NCBI GenBank assembly: GCA_039814575.1
Contig: JBCCAY010000001.1
Coordinates: 124,001 to 188,000, forward strand
Direction: 5' to 3'
Length of the DNA stretch: 64,000 nucleotides
Source: MED-G105 sp039814575
Lineage (GTDB): Bacteria > Pseudomonadota > Alphaproteobacteria > Caulobacterales > Parvularculaceae
The notes under the pieces are model-generated. The model saw only the letters and a program-made list of their open reading frames with translations, had not been told where the DNA came from and did no database searches. Shown here piece by piece: positions 44,255-51,677 of this stretch. Made by a program: the position numbers and the translations under genes. The stretch's first letter is position 1; the number at the start of each line of letters is the position of its first letter.

Positions 44255-44812
44255 ATGTATAGCGCCGTGAAACAAACGCCGCCTCTTCGATCCTTTGTCG
44301 ATCTCTCGCTGCTGACAAGCGCTGCAGTCAGCGCCGCCCTTTTGGCGGGCGCGCATCTGTTTGAGGCCGCCGGTTACGCGCCTTGCGATTTGTGCATGGA
44401 TCAGCGTGAGGCCCATTGGGCAGGGTTCGCCGTTACGGGCGCGGGGTTGGCGGCGTCACTCGTCTGGCGCGCAAGGTTGGCTGCGGCCGCCGCTGTCGGT
44501 GCCGCGGCGCTGGTCTACGCCATCAGCGCCGGCCTTGCGCTTTATCATACCGGCGTTGAGTTTGGGTATTGGCCGGGACCGCCGACGTGCAGCGGCGGCG
44601 GCGCGCTGCCGGACACGATCGATCTCACGACAGCTTTTTCTAGCGATGGACCGCGCGTGTCATGCACTGATGCGGCCTGGCGCTTTCTAGGGATTTCGAT
44701 GGCCGGCTATAATTTTCTCTTTTCCGGCGGCCTATTTGTCTTATGTCTAGGGGCGGCTGTCGCTACAACCCGCCGCGTTCGCCATGACGCCGCGACAGGA
44801 GGCTCCGCATGA
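44255..44812 (+). CDS. dsbB: DsbB-like disulfide bond formation protein
   Basis: Inner-membrane quinone-linked oxidase of periplasmic DsbA-like thiols. The first redox pair is in APCDLCMDQRE (usual form CxLCxxQR; here CDLCMDQR), and a second loop carries PPTCSGGG and RVSCTDAAW. Four membrane helices are visible. The length of 185 residues is normal. It overlaps the coq7 start by 4 bases (ATGA). The overlap with a ubiquinone-synthesis gene is notable because DsbB needs ubiquinone. Confidence 0.88.
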   Translation: MYSAVKQTPPLRSFVDLSLLTSAAVSAALLAGAHLFEAAGYAPCDLCMDQREAHWAGFAVTGAGLAASLVWRARLAAAAAVGAAALVYAISAGLALYHTGVEFGYWPGPPTCSGGGALPDTIDLTTAFSSDGPRVSCTDAAWRFLGISMAGYNFLFSGGLFVLCLGAAVATTRRVRHDAATGGSA

Positions 44813-45441
44813 CCGACGCTGACGAGTTTTCATCCTCTGGCCCATTCAGCTCTGATCCGTTCAGTACTGGCCCCTTCAGTACTGGCCCATCAAGTTTTGA
44901 TGCCGATCGGCCTGGCCCTCGGACGCGACGCATCCGTGAAATGCTCCGTGTAGACCATGCCGGCGAATATGGCGCTGTGCAGATTTACAAAGGTCAGCGC
45001 GCCGTCTTTGACGCATTGCCGGCGAAGGCCGCAACGTCTCGTCTTTTGAAAGAGATGGAGGACGGCGAAGCGCATCACCTTGAAACCTTCGACAAGCTGT
45101 TGCCGGAATATGGGGCGCGGCCGACCGTTTTCTCTCCATTGTGGAACGCGGCGGGCTTCGCTTTAGGGGCTGGTACGGCGCTGCTTGGCGAAAAAGCGGC
45201 AATGGCGTGCACCGCCGCCGTCGAAGAGGTGATCGAACAGCATTATGCGGAGCAAGCCGAAGCCCTAGAAGGGGTTGATGACGCGCTCGCTGACACCGTG
45301 AAGCAATTTCGCGAAGACGAGATCGGCCACAAAGAAACCGCCGAAGCAGAAGGCGCCGAAGACGCGCCCGGCTATGAAATTATGCGGGCGGTCATTCAAG
45401 CGGGTTGTCGGCTCGCCATAAAGATCTCAGAAAAAGCATAG
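44809..45441 (+). CDS. COQ7-family demethoxyubiquinone hydroxylase
   Basis: Di-iron hydroxylase of the last ring-hydroxylation step of ubiquinone synthesis. Iron ligands are visible in VDHAGEYGAVQIYKGQ, MEDGEAHHLETF, VEEVIEQHYAEQ and EDEIGHKETA. The catalytic domain starts near residue 44. Before it lies an unusual low-complexity leader made of four 5-residue units (SGPFS, SDPFS, TGPFS, TGPSS) encoded by 15-base units at 44836-44895. ATGA overlap with dsbB supports this start, though Met at MLRVDH could be an internal one. A dsbB-coq7 pair is functionally sensible. Confidence 0.92.
   Translation: MTDADEFSSSGPFSSDPFSTGPFSTGPSSFDADRPGPRTRRIREMLRVDHAGEYGAVQIYKGQRAVFDALPAKAATSRLLKEMEDGEAHHLETFDKLLPEYGARPTVFSPLWNAAGFALGAGTALLGEKAAMACTAAVEEVIEQHYAEQAEALEGVDDALADTVKQFREDEIGHKETAEAEGAEDAPGYEIMRAVIQAGCRLAIKISEKA
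44836..44895 (+). repeat. Four 15-bp tandem units in the COQ7 leader
   Basis: Units at 44836-44850, 44851-44865, 44866-44880 and 44881-44895 encode SGPFS, SDPFS, TGPFS, TGPSS. Copies 3 and 4 differ in few bases, showing recent expansion in frame. Confidence 0.9.
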
Positions 45442-45813
45442 CTTGGCTTTTAATCCCTCTACGCGAGTTTTTCGATCCGTCTAGAGATGAAACCGGTCGA
45501 TGCGGCCGCGGCGGGTCGTATGCGGATTTGGATGGGCGCCCAAAGTATTGCCTGTGCAAATAGCCGGCGAGCAGACATCGGGCGCCTGAAATCCACTGAA
45601 ATGTTGCGGCGCAGCGTACGCTTCGGCGCTCAGGGGTGTCGCAAGTCTTTGAAATACGATGAAAAACGCCAACCTAAGGCTTATGCTTGAGAGACTTGCA
45701 TTAAATCCGGAAACGGAGCAGTGTACTTCCCGTTAAGAGGTTTCGAAACAACGTTTGGTAGGTGCTTTCCCGGTTTCTTACTGGGGGAGGTCGCGCGAAG
45801 AGGAGCGGACCGA
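45442..45813. other. Gap upstream of alkB
   Basis: About 370 bases. A plus-strand frame of 67 codons at 45487 has no convincing product. The alkB ribosome site lies at its right end. A weak AAAAGC/GCTTTT hairpin overlaps the coq7 stop. No regulator-binding motif recognised. Confidence 0.4.
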
Positions 45814-47076
45814 ATGACGGCGAATGGCAGACTGAGCGTAAGCCCCAACAGGAGCGTCAATGGGAGTCCAGGCGCCGTTGACGTTCCGGAAAGCGACAAC
45901 ACAGGCGCCGTCTTCAAAACGCGTGGCGGCGTTAAAAAGTATCTATGGCTATTTTCGCTGGTCGGCGCGGCGATCGCACCTTTGACCGTCTTTTTATATA
46001 ATGTCAGCGGCGGCAACACGTTCGCGACATTGTTTCCGCTTTTTTATATTTACGCATTCGTTCCAATGCTTGATCTCGCTTTTGGCGAAGATCCATTTAA
46101 TCCGAGCGCCGAAGAGATTGAAGCGATGGAGGCCGACCCGTTCTATCGACGGCTTCTGCATGTGAGCGTGCCGCTCTTTTATGCGAGCTTTTTCGTCGTC
46201 GTCTGGTTTGTGGGAACGAACGCTTTACCTTGGTGGTCGCTTGCAGCGCTCGCCTGGGGCTTTGGCAGCATGCACGGCGATGTTCTGACGATTGGGCATG
46301 AGCTCGGCCACAAATCGAACCGCACCGACCGAACGCTGGCGCAGATCATCAATGGTCTCATCGGATACGGGCACTTTTGCATTGAGCACAATCGCGGCCA
46401 CCATGTGTGGGTGTCGACGCCGGAAGACCCGGCGAGCGCCCGCATGGGCGAGAGCATCTACCGCTTTGCGGCGCGCGAACTGCCGGGCGCTTTTCGCCGT
46501 GGCTGGGCGCATGAGACGGAGCGACTCCAACGCAAAGGCCTGTCAAAATGGTCCCTACGGAATGAAATTCTACAAAGCTATGCGCTGACGCTTGTGGTTT
46601 CGATTGTGGTCGTCGCCTTATTCGGGGTGAAGACGATTCCTTTCATGGTCGCGCATCATCTCGTCGGCTGGTACGCGCTCACCCAAGCGAACTATGTGGA
46701 GCACTACGGTTTAAAGCGTGAAAAACTGCCGACCGGCAAGTATGAACCTGTCGCCCCGCGGCACTCTTGGAACACCAATCATATCGTTTCGAACCTGCTT
46801 TTGTTCCAATTGCAGCGCCACTCCGACCACCACGCAAACGCCCAGCGCCCCTATCAGGTCTTGCGGAACTTCCCTGATCTGCCGCGTTTACCGAGCGGAT
46901 ATCCCGGCTGTTTCGCGATGGCGGCCGTCCCGCCGGTTTGGTTTCGGGTGATGGACCCTAAGGTGATTGACTGGGCGGGCGGCGATCTTGAGAAGGTGAA
47001 TGTCGCGCCCCATGCGCGTGAGCGGCTCGCGCGGACCTATGGCGCACCTGATCTGGCGGCGACGCCGGCGGAGTAA
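45814..47076 (+). CDS. alkB: Alkane 1-monooxygenase
   Basis: Integral-membrane di-iron hydroxylase that starts oxidation of medium-chain alkanes. All histidine boxes are present: HELGHK, HNRGHHVWVSTPEDPASAR, NYVEHYGLKRE and LQRHSDHHANAQRPYQ. Six hydrophobic helices surround them. The ATG at 45814 has AGGAG 9 bases upstream; a longer frame to 45721 adds 31 residues of unrelated sequence. The length from ATG is 420 residues. No rubredoxin or rubredoxin reductase gene is adjacent in the window. An alkane-responsive AraC-type regulator lies 4.6 kb away, with no evidence they are linked. Confidence 0.95.
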   Translation: MTANGRLSVSPNRSVNGSPGAVDVPESDNTGAVFKTRGGVKKYLWLFSLVGAAIAPLTVFLYNVSGGNTFATLFPLFYIYAFVPMLDLAFGEDPFNPSAEEIEAMEADPFYRRLLHVSVPLFYASFFVVVWFVGTNALPWWSLAALAWGFGSMHGDVLTIGHELGHKSNRTDRTLAQIINGLIGYGHFCIEHNRGHHVWVSTPEDPASARMGESIYRFAARELPGAFRRGWAHETERLQRKGLSKWSLRNEILQSYALTLVVSIVVVALFGVKTIPFMVAHHLVGWYALTQANYVEHYGLKREKLPTGKYEPVAPRHSWNTNHIVSNLLLFQLQRHSDHHANAQRPYQVLRNFPDLPRLPSGYPGCFAMAAVPPVWFRVMDPKVIDWAGGDLEKVNVAPHARERLARTYGAPDLAATPAE

Positions 47077-47236
47077 TCCACGCGGCGATGCTCGTTACGT
47101 ACGGTACTTCTTCAATAAGTAATACGCAGGACCGAAAAGGCGCTTTAGAGCGCAAACCGTCGCGTTCGGCGCGCCAAGGCGCCCTGTTCTTTCATCTCAG
47201 AAAACGTGCAATCGGCGGTTAGCGCCGAAAACCGCA

Positions 47237-47398
47237 CTATTCTGCGAGGTTCGTATAGGTGAGCTCGCTGGCTGATTTGCGCGCTGGGGCTTCAGCCAAC
47301 AGGCGATCAACGAAGGTGTGAATGAAGTAAAAGCCGGAAACGGCGACGAGGCTGGCGATAAACAGCATTAAGCTGACCACAACGGGGGATAAAACCAT
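47237..47398 (-). CDS. Small membrane protein A (53 residues)
   Basis: Too short for ordinary gene finding. ATG at 47398 (GGGAG 9 bases upstream) opens MVLSPVVVSLMLFIASLVAVSGFY, one strong membrane helix, followed by a short Asp/Arg/Glu/Lys tail and a stop at 47237. Its helix resembles that of the next small protein (SP-x-V, LF-x-A, VSG-x-Y). I cannot name the family; role unknown. Confidence 0.6.
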   Translation of the reverse strand: MVLSPVVVSLMLFIASLVAVSGFYFIHTFVDRLLAEAPARKSASELTYTNLAE

Positions 47399-47536
47399 GG
47401 TACGCAATCTCCCAGTCCCTAGTCCGCGGCGAGGAGCGCCGTCGACGGGAACAGAAGACCGGTTTTTTTTAAAAATCCCGTTAGTTTTTATGGGTCGATC
47501 GTTAACGCCGCCCCGCGCGGGCGCGGCCCTACTTGT

Positions 47537-47650
47537 TTACCGTTCCAGCGATCCGAACAGGGCGTAGAGCCCGGAAACGGATAAGAGAACGGCGAGAAAT
47601 AAGGCGAGCGCCGCGACGGCGGGGGATGATAAAAGAGCAAGAAAGGCCAT
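47537..47650 (-). CDS. Small membrane protein B (37 residues)
   Basis: ATG at 47650 opens MAFLALLSSPAVAALALFLAVLL, then SVSGLYALFGSLER and TAA. Almost the whole protein is one hydrophobic helix. The SPxV-LF-A-L-VSG-Y pattern is shared with small protein A, about 11 of 24 aligned residues. No strong ribosome site is seen, so the call is tentative. It is divergent from the Ntn-hydrolase-like gene, with the CtrA-type box between them. Confidence 0.5.
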   Translation of the reverse strand: MAFLALLSSPAVAALALFLAVLLSVSGLYALFGSLER

Positions 47651-47952
47651 GGCCTGAAGGCTTTCGGTAAAATGTGGCGGACCGCATTAGGCAACGCCGT
47701 CCTTTTGCCAAAAAATGGCGATAATTTTTCCAAATTCATCAGGGTGATTTCGCACAAATGCGTGAGATTCGATGAGAAGAGGGTTTCGCGCGCTGCGCCG
47801 TTCCCAAGCCCCCGATTTGCGGTTAACATTCTCTTAAGAGACGCGCCGGCCTGCGGGATGGCGCGCCGTGGGGAAAGGTGCGCTGGTGCGCATCAATGAT
47901 TGGGCCGGTCCTTCGGGGCCTAGACGCCCTATGGTTATATTCCGGGGGGCGC
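47651..47952. promoter_or_regulatory. Divergent promoter region with CtrA-type box
   Basis: About 302 bases between small protein B and the Ntn-hydrolase-like gene. It holds a perfect TTAA-N7-TTAA (47823-47837), a GANTC site (47766-47770) and a CTCTTAAGAG palindrome overlapping the box. Confidence 0.6.
47823..47837. promoter_or_regulatory. CtrA-type box
   Basis: TTAACATTCTCTTAA is an exact TTAA-N7-TTAA match, 116 bases upstream of the Ntn-hydrolase-like gene. CtrA is the alphaproteobacterial cell-cycle regulator phosphorylated through CckA. Confidence 0.6.
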
Positions 47953-49236
47953 ATGACCTCAGAAGTTGTCTTGATGAACCGCCAAGCCGTCGCCATGGCT
48001 GCGGACAGCGCTGTGACCATTTCCGGTCACCAATACATCAAGACCTATCAATCGGTGGACAAGCTGTTCCCGCTGGTCGACGGCCAGCCGGTCGCGGTGA
48101 TGATCTATAATAACGCTGAAATCATGTCGACGCCGTGGGAGACGGTGATCTCGCTCTATCGCGAAGCGTTGCGCGGCCAGTCGCTCGACCGGGTCGAGGA
48201 TTACGCCGAAGATTTCATGAACTTTATCTCCGGCAATCCGGATCTCTTCCCGCCGGAGCACCAGGACACTGAATTCTTCAAAATGGTCGCCACGGTCTTT
48301 TCGGTGGTCGCTGAAGATTTCGATGGCCAGGTGCGGCGGTTCCAAGAAACCAATGGCGGGCGGGTGCGGGACCATTTGTCCTCGATCTTTGAGTATGTCG
48401 TCGGGCAATTGCATGAGGACTATCAGCGTTATCCCGATGAAACGCAGCGACCGGACCTTGGCTGTTTTCCCAAGGGCATGGGCGAACAAGTGCGCCGCCG
48501 CTACGCGGGGGAAATTGACCAGTTAATCGCAAGCCTCGTCGCCTCGCTTAAAAACGAATACGGACAATTATCCGTATCCGAAGCGACGACAGCGCGCTTG
48601 CGCGATATCTCCGTTTTCGCTGTGACGCGCGATGCTTTCTTTGAAAACTATACCGGCGTTGTCTTCGCCGGCTTTGGCGCGCGGGAGAAATTCCCGGCCA
48701 TGCGCTCGTACCTGACGTCCAGCGTCGTGCTCGGTATTCTAAAGCGCAAGAATGACCGTGTCGCTGATATGACGGCGGACGGCGGCCCGGTGGTGCAGCC
48801 CTTCGCGCAGGACCGGATGATCAAGACCTTCCTTACGGGGATGGATGAATATCAGCGCCGGTTCATTTATGGCGAAACGCTAAAACTCTCCATGACGATT
48901 ACGACGGACCTTATCGGCAATGCGCCGAACCTCACGGATCAGCAGCGCGACCAACTGTTCCAGAGTTATTCAGAGAATAATCTTCGCTATGCGTTGACGG
49001 AGTTTTTTAGATCCGTCGACGGATATCAGCATGCAGTGCATACGCGGCCGATCTATCGAGCGATCGGCTCGCTGCCAAAGCGCGAGCTCGGTGAGACGGC
49101 GGCCTCGCTTATCAAGCTCAATAGTTTCCAGCAAAAAGTCATGCACGCTATTGAGACGGTCGGCGGGCCGATCGACGTTGCGGTGATCACCCGCAATGGC
49201 GGTCTTGAGCTGAAGCGCGACAAGCCTGATCTTTAA
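47953..49236 (+). CDS. Proteasome-fold (Ntn-hydrolase-like) protein, uncharacterised
   Basis: Conserved but uncharacterised protein of about 427 residues. From ATG 47953 it reads MTSEVVLMNRQAVAMAADSAVT. If Met is removed, Thr becomes residue 1, Asp of AADSAVT is residue 17 and Lys of VDKLFPL is residue 36. In proteasome beta subunits and HslV the catalytic Thr1, Asp17 and Lys33 occupy the same order, and AADSRAT is the matching segment. A later VVFAGFGAREKFPAM resembles the glycine turn before the fold's core helix, and the end VDVAVITRNGGLELKRDK is typical of bacterial relatives I recall. About 200 helical residues in the middle are extra. The frame from 47878 adds 25 residues unlikely to be real. 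A small gene follows by 14 bases. Peptidase or amidase activity is an inference. Confidence 0.75.
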   Translation: MTSEVVLMNRQAVAMAADSAVTISGHQYIKTYQSVDKLFPLVDGQPVAVMIYNNAEIMSTPWETVISLYREALRGQSLDRVEDYAEDFMNFISGNPDLFPPEHQDTEFFKMVATVFSVVAEDFDGQVRRFQETNGGRVRDHLSSIFEYVVGQLHEDYQRYPDETQRPDLGCFPKGMGEQVRRRYAGEIDQLIASLVASLKNEYGQLSVSEATTARLRDISVFAVTRDAFFENYTGVVFAGFGAREKFPAMRSYLTSSVVLGILKRKNDRVADMTADGGPVVQPFAQDRMIKTFLTGMDEYQRRFIYGETLKLSMTITTDLIGNAPNLTDQQRDQLFQSYSENNLRYALTEFFRSVDGYQHAVHTRPIYRAIGSLPKRELGETAASLIKLNSFQQKVMHAIETVGGPIDVAVITRNGGLELKRDKPDL

Positions 49237-49250
49237 AGGACAAGACGGCG

Positions 49251-49706
49251 ATGAGCGAACGACTAAAAGAAATCTGGAGCGTCTTTGAAGGCAAGACGGA
49301 ACGTCGTCTTACCGGCGGCGGCGTTGAGAACATCGCCTTGCCGCCCCGCCACGAGGCGGACGGCGGCGCCGAACATTTTCTCCCCTCGGATTTTACGCCC
49401 CCGTCGGAAGCGGCGTTTTCTGCGCTGAAAGCTGAAATTATCGCTGCGGGCGATAAAAACACGCGGCGCGGCAAGCGCGACAATAACGAAAGCGTCGGAG
49501 CCGCCTATCGGAACGCGCAACGCGGTGTTGACACGGCGTCGCTTGCTGGCGCGCCAGTCGAGACCATTGAGATGATGCGTGGACTGAATGCGACAGCTGC
49601 GAGAGTTGACCGCGCGCCTTTGGACTATGGTCAGTTTTTATCGACGTCCGCGAGTGCGAAGCTGAGCGGTCTTAAGAAACGCAAGAAGTTTCTCGGATTG
49701 TTTTAG
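49251..49706 (+). CDS. Unrecognised partner of the Ntn-hydrolase-like gene
   Basis: A 151-residue hydrophilic protein that I do not recognise. It begins SERLKEIWSVFEGKTERRL and contains a Pro/His-rich segment, then mainly charged helices. The C-terminus is strongly basic and hydrophobic (LSGLKKRKKFLGLF). AAAGGACAAG lies upstream of the ATG. It starts 14 bases after the Ntn-like gene and is almost certainly in the same operon. The role could be a substrate, adaptor or regulator; this is a guess. Confidence 0.7.
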   Translation: MSERLKEIWSVFEGKTERRLTGGGVENIALPPRHEADGGAEHFLPSDFTPPSEAAFSALKAEIIAAGDKNTRRGKRDNNESVGAAYRNAQRGVDTASLAGAPVETIEMMRGLNATAARVDRAPLDYGQFLSTSASAKLSGLKKRKKFLGLF

Positions 49707-49747
49707 GATTGCATTTTTGGGCGGGGCGTTACCACGTGTTTAACCGG

Positions 49748-50590
49748 CTAACGACCGCCAAACCGATAAGAGAAGAACAAGCCAAGATTTGCTTGATCGC
49801 GCGCGCCACGTTCGCGAACCAGCGAGGATTGCCCCGCTTCCTCCGTTAACCGATCATATCCCGCAATCGCCGTTACCGCGACGCGTTTCCGCAAGGGATA
49901 AGTTGCGGTCGCGGAAAATCCATAGCTGTTCAGCCCGCCATCGGGTCGGTAAACGTCGAGGCCTGAAGCGATGGATTGCGTGGCTGTGACGCCGAAATAA
50001 GATTGATGGAAGGTTTGGTCGACGACCCGAACGCTTGGCCCAAGGCTATAAAACAAGGGCTTTTTTCCGAGCATAGCGCGGTCGGCGTATCGCAAGCTCA
50101 CGTCGGCAACAACGCCGTCATGGCCGCCGAGCGCTTTGGCGACGGTGGCGCCGATTGTGGTTTTGCCGGTTTTGTAGGAAACGTATCCGCCGACTTCCAC
50201 CGCCGTGTTGATATCGCCGAGGCCGAGGAGATCCGTATTCGTATCGCCAGCGATTGAGAACGGCTGACGTCCGTCTTCGTTACGACCGAAGGCGGGACGA
50301 ACGTTCGGGCCTATGCGAAGCCCTCCGGATTTAATTACGTCATATTTGACGCCTTCCGGCACGCTCAAGGTCAGACGATCGCCATAGGACGCGCGAATAT
50401 TCGGCAATAAAAACAATTGGTAATTGTCATCGCCCACATAAGACGGCGCGAAGCGCAATCCGCCGCCGACCGAGGCGCTCCAAGCGGGGCCGCGGTCCGC
50501 GCCCGCGCCGTTCATAGGCGGCTGCGCCGCGGCTGCCGGTGCATACAGGGCGGCGGCCGATAGGAGAATTGCGGCGAAACTTTTGCTCAC
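49748..50590 (-). CDS. MipA/OmpV-family outer-membrane protein
   Basis: Predicted outer-membrane protein of 280 residues. The signal peptide (MSKSFAAILLSAAALYAPAAAAQPP) is followed by WSASVGGGLRFAPSYVGDDNYQLFLLPNIRASYGDRL, the characteristic start of MipA/OmpV proteins. The body has alternating strand sequence and ends LGLFFSYRFGGR. MipA scaffolds murein enzymes in E. coli, while OmpV-type proteins respond to osmotic or antimicrobial stress; neither role can be assigned here. It converges on the Ntn-like operon (41 bases). Confidence 0.87.
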   Translation of the reverse strand: MSKSFAAILLSAAALYAPAAAAQPPMNGAGADRGPAWSASVGGGLRFAPSYVGDDNYQLFLLPNIRASYGDRLTLSVPEGVKYDVIKSGGLRIGPNVRPAFGRNEDGRQPFSIAGDTNTDLLGLGDINTAVEVGGYVSYKTGKTTIGATVAKALGGHDGVVADVSLRYADRAMLGKKPLFYSLGPSVRVVDQTFHQSYFGVTATQSIASGLDVYRPDGGLNSYGFSATATYPLRKRVAVTAIAGYDRLTEEAGQSSLVRERGARDQANLGLFFSYRFGGR

Positions 50591-51677
50591 GAGATGACCT
50601 TTCTCTGGGAGAACGATAAATCAAACTATTGAGAATCATACGTCGATTTCAATCATTATGGTTTTCCAGTGCGATGAGAACAGCTGAAAATCGACAGACG
50701 CGGAAAGACGCCGATTGGCCGTTCGTTTGCCTCGCCCTTCGTGGGTTTGCGGCGCCTTTTCTATCAAATCCGCCAACGGATGGGGCCGGCGCAGCCTCAA
50801 GATGGGCCTCAAGTCCTTAACATCCGTGAACGGCTTTACAGTGCGCCGCGCCGTCGCTGGCCATTGATTGTTTCGGTCGATCGGGTCGGCGCGTCCATTT
50901 TGGTCGCGTTGTTAACGTGCTGTTCTTCAGCAGTTGACGGATCATTCAGCGATTGTATTGGATGCTGACGATGGGGGCGAAATCCCTTTTTGACGCTGAT
51001 ATTGGCGCAGAACTGGTAAAGGTCGAAAATCAGTTCTAAGGGACGCTCTTCTTTTGAGGGCGTGCAAAAGCCGATGGGCTCAAGCGACGGTCGATCATCC
51101 GGACCGGCCAAAACGAACGTCAAACCGCGCTGTGGCGGTTTAAAACCGCGACCGTCAAACCTGGAATGCAATCAAGTCTGGAATGTAAAAAGCAAACAGC
51201 GCTGGCGCACCTCTCCCCGTGCGCCGGCGCTGTCCGTTAGATCTCCCCCAATTGACCAGCGGCCAATAGACTTTACGAAAGACAACGGTTCCGACCGGAA
51301 GGCGTCCTTCGCTTGTGCGTGTGACTTTTGCAGGTCGCCATTGGGCGTTGGGTCTGGGTCGACGACCAGCTTAGTCTTGCCGAGAATAGGTGGCTGTAGC
51401 GCGTCGCCGATAGGAAAAATTGGCCAAAATTTAAAAATTGCTCCCCAAAAACGGGTGCTTAGCGGCGTTACTGATATTTCATGGACCTTCGCTTATATGG
51501 CTTGATCGCACTTTTTGCGCCTTTATGGCCTTTCGGAGCGGGTCGAGTCTCCTACTGCACAGAAAAGACGGCGCCCGCCGAACCCTCGTCGCCGCGCTCT
51601 AGCCTTTATGACTGAAATCTGGAAGTGGCCGTTGAAGCCCTTCTTGCGCGATAGCCGGGTAGTTGGCGAAATGAGCG
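50591..51677. other. 1.1-kb region without a convincing gene
   Basis: Open frames of 60-150 codons occur on both strands (for example 51062-51505 plus, 50836-51171 minus) but have biased composition, no ribosome sites and no recognisable domains. Two hairpins are present: GCGGTTT/AAACCGC (51135-51149) and a long one at 51196-51233. Could be a decayed gene or an unrecognised RNA. Confidence 0.5.
51196..51233. other. 15-bp GC-rich hairpin
   Basis: ACAGCGCTGGCGCAC (51196-51210) pairs with GTGCGCCGGCGCTGT (51219-51233), 15 pairs with one G-T wobble, 8-base loop of CTCTCCCC. No T-run. It is the strongest stem in the gene-free region. Confidence 0.6.

Noticed and set aside
45487..45690. 67-codon frame upstream of alkB
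   Set aside because: Arg/Lys/Ser-rich with no domain and weak start; likely chance.
49732..49742. CACGTG near 49732 as a parS site
   Set aside because: Arms differ (ACCACGTGTTTA); no ParB-like symmetry.
50836..51171. 111-codon minus-strand frame
   Set aside because: No support from domain, start signal or context.
51062..51505. 147-codon plus-strand frame in the gene-free region
   Set aside because: No ribosome site, biased composition, overlaps the long hairpin; no recognisable domain.
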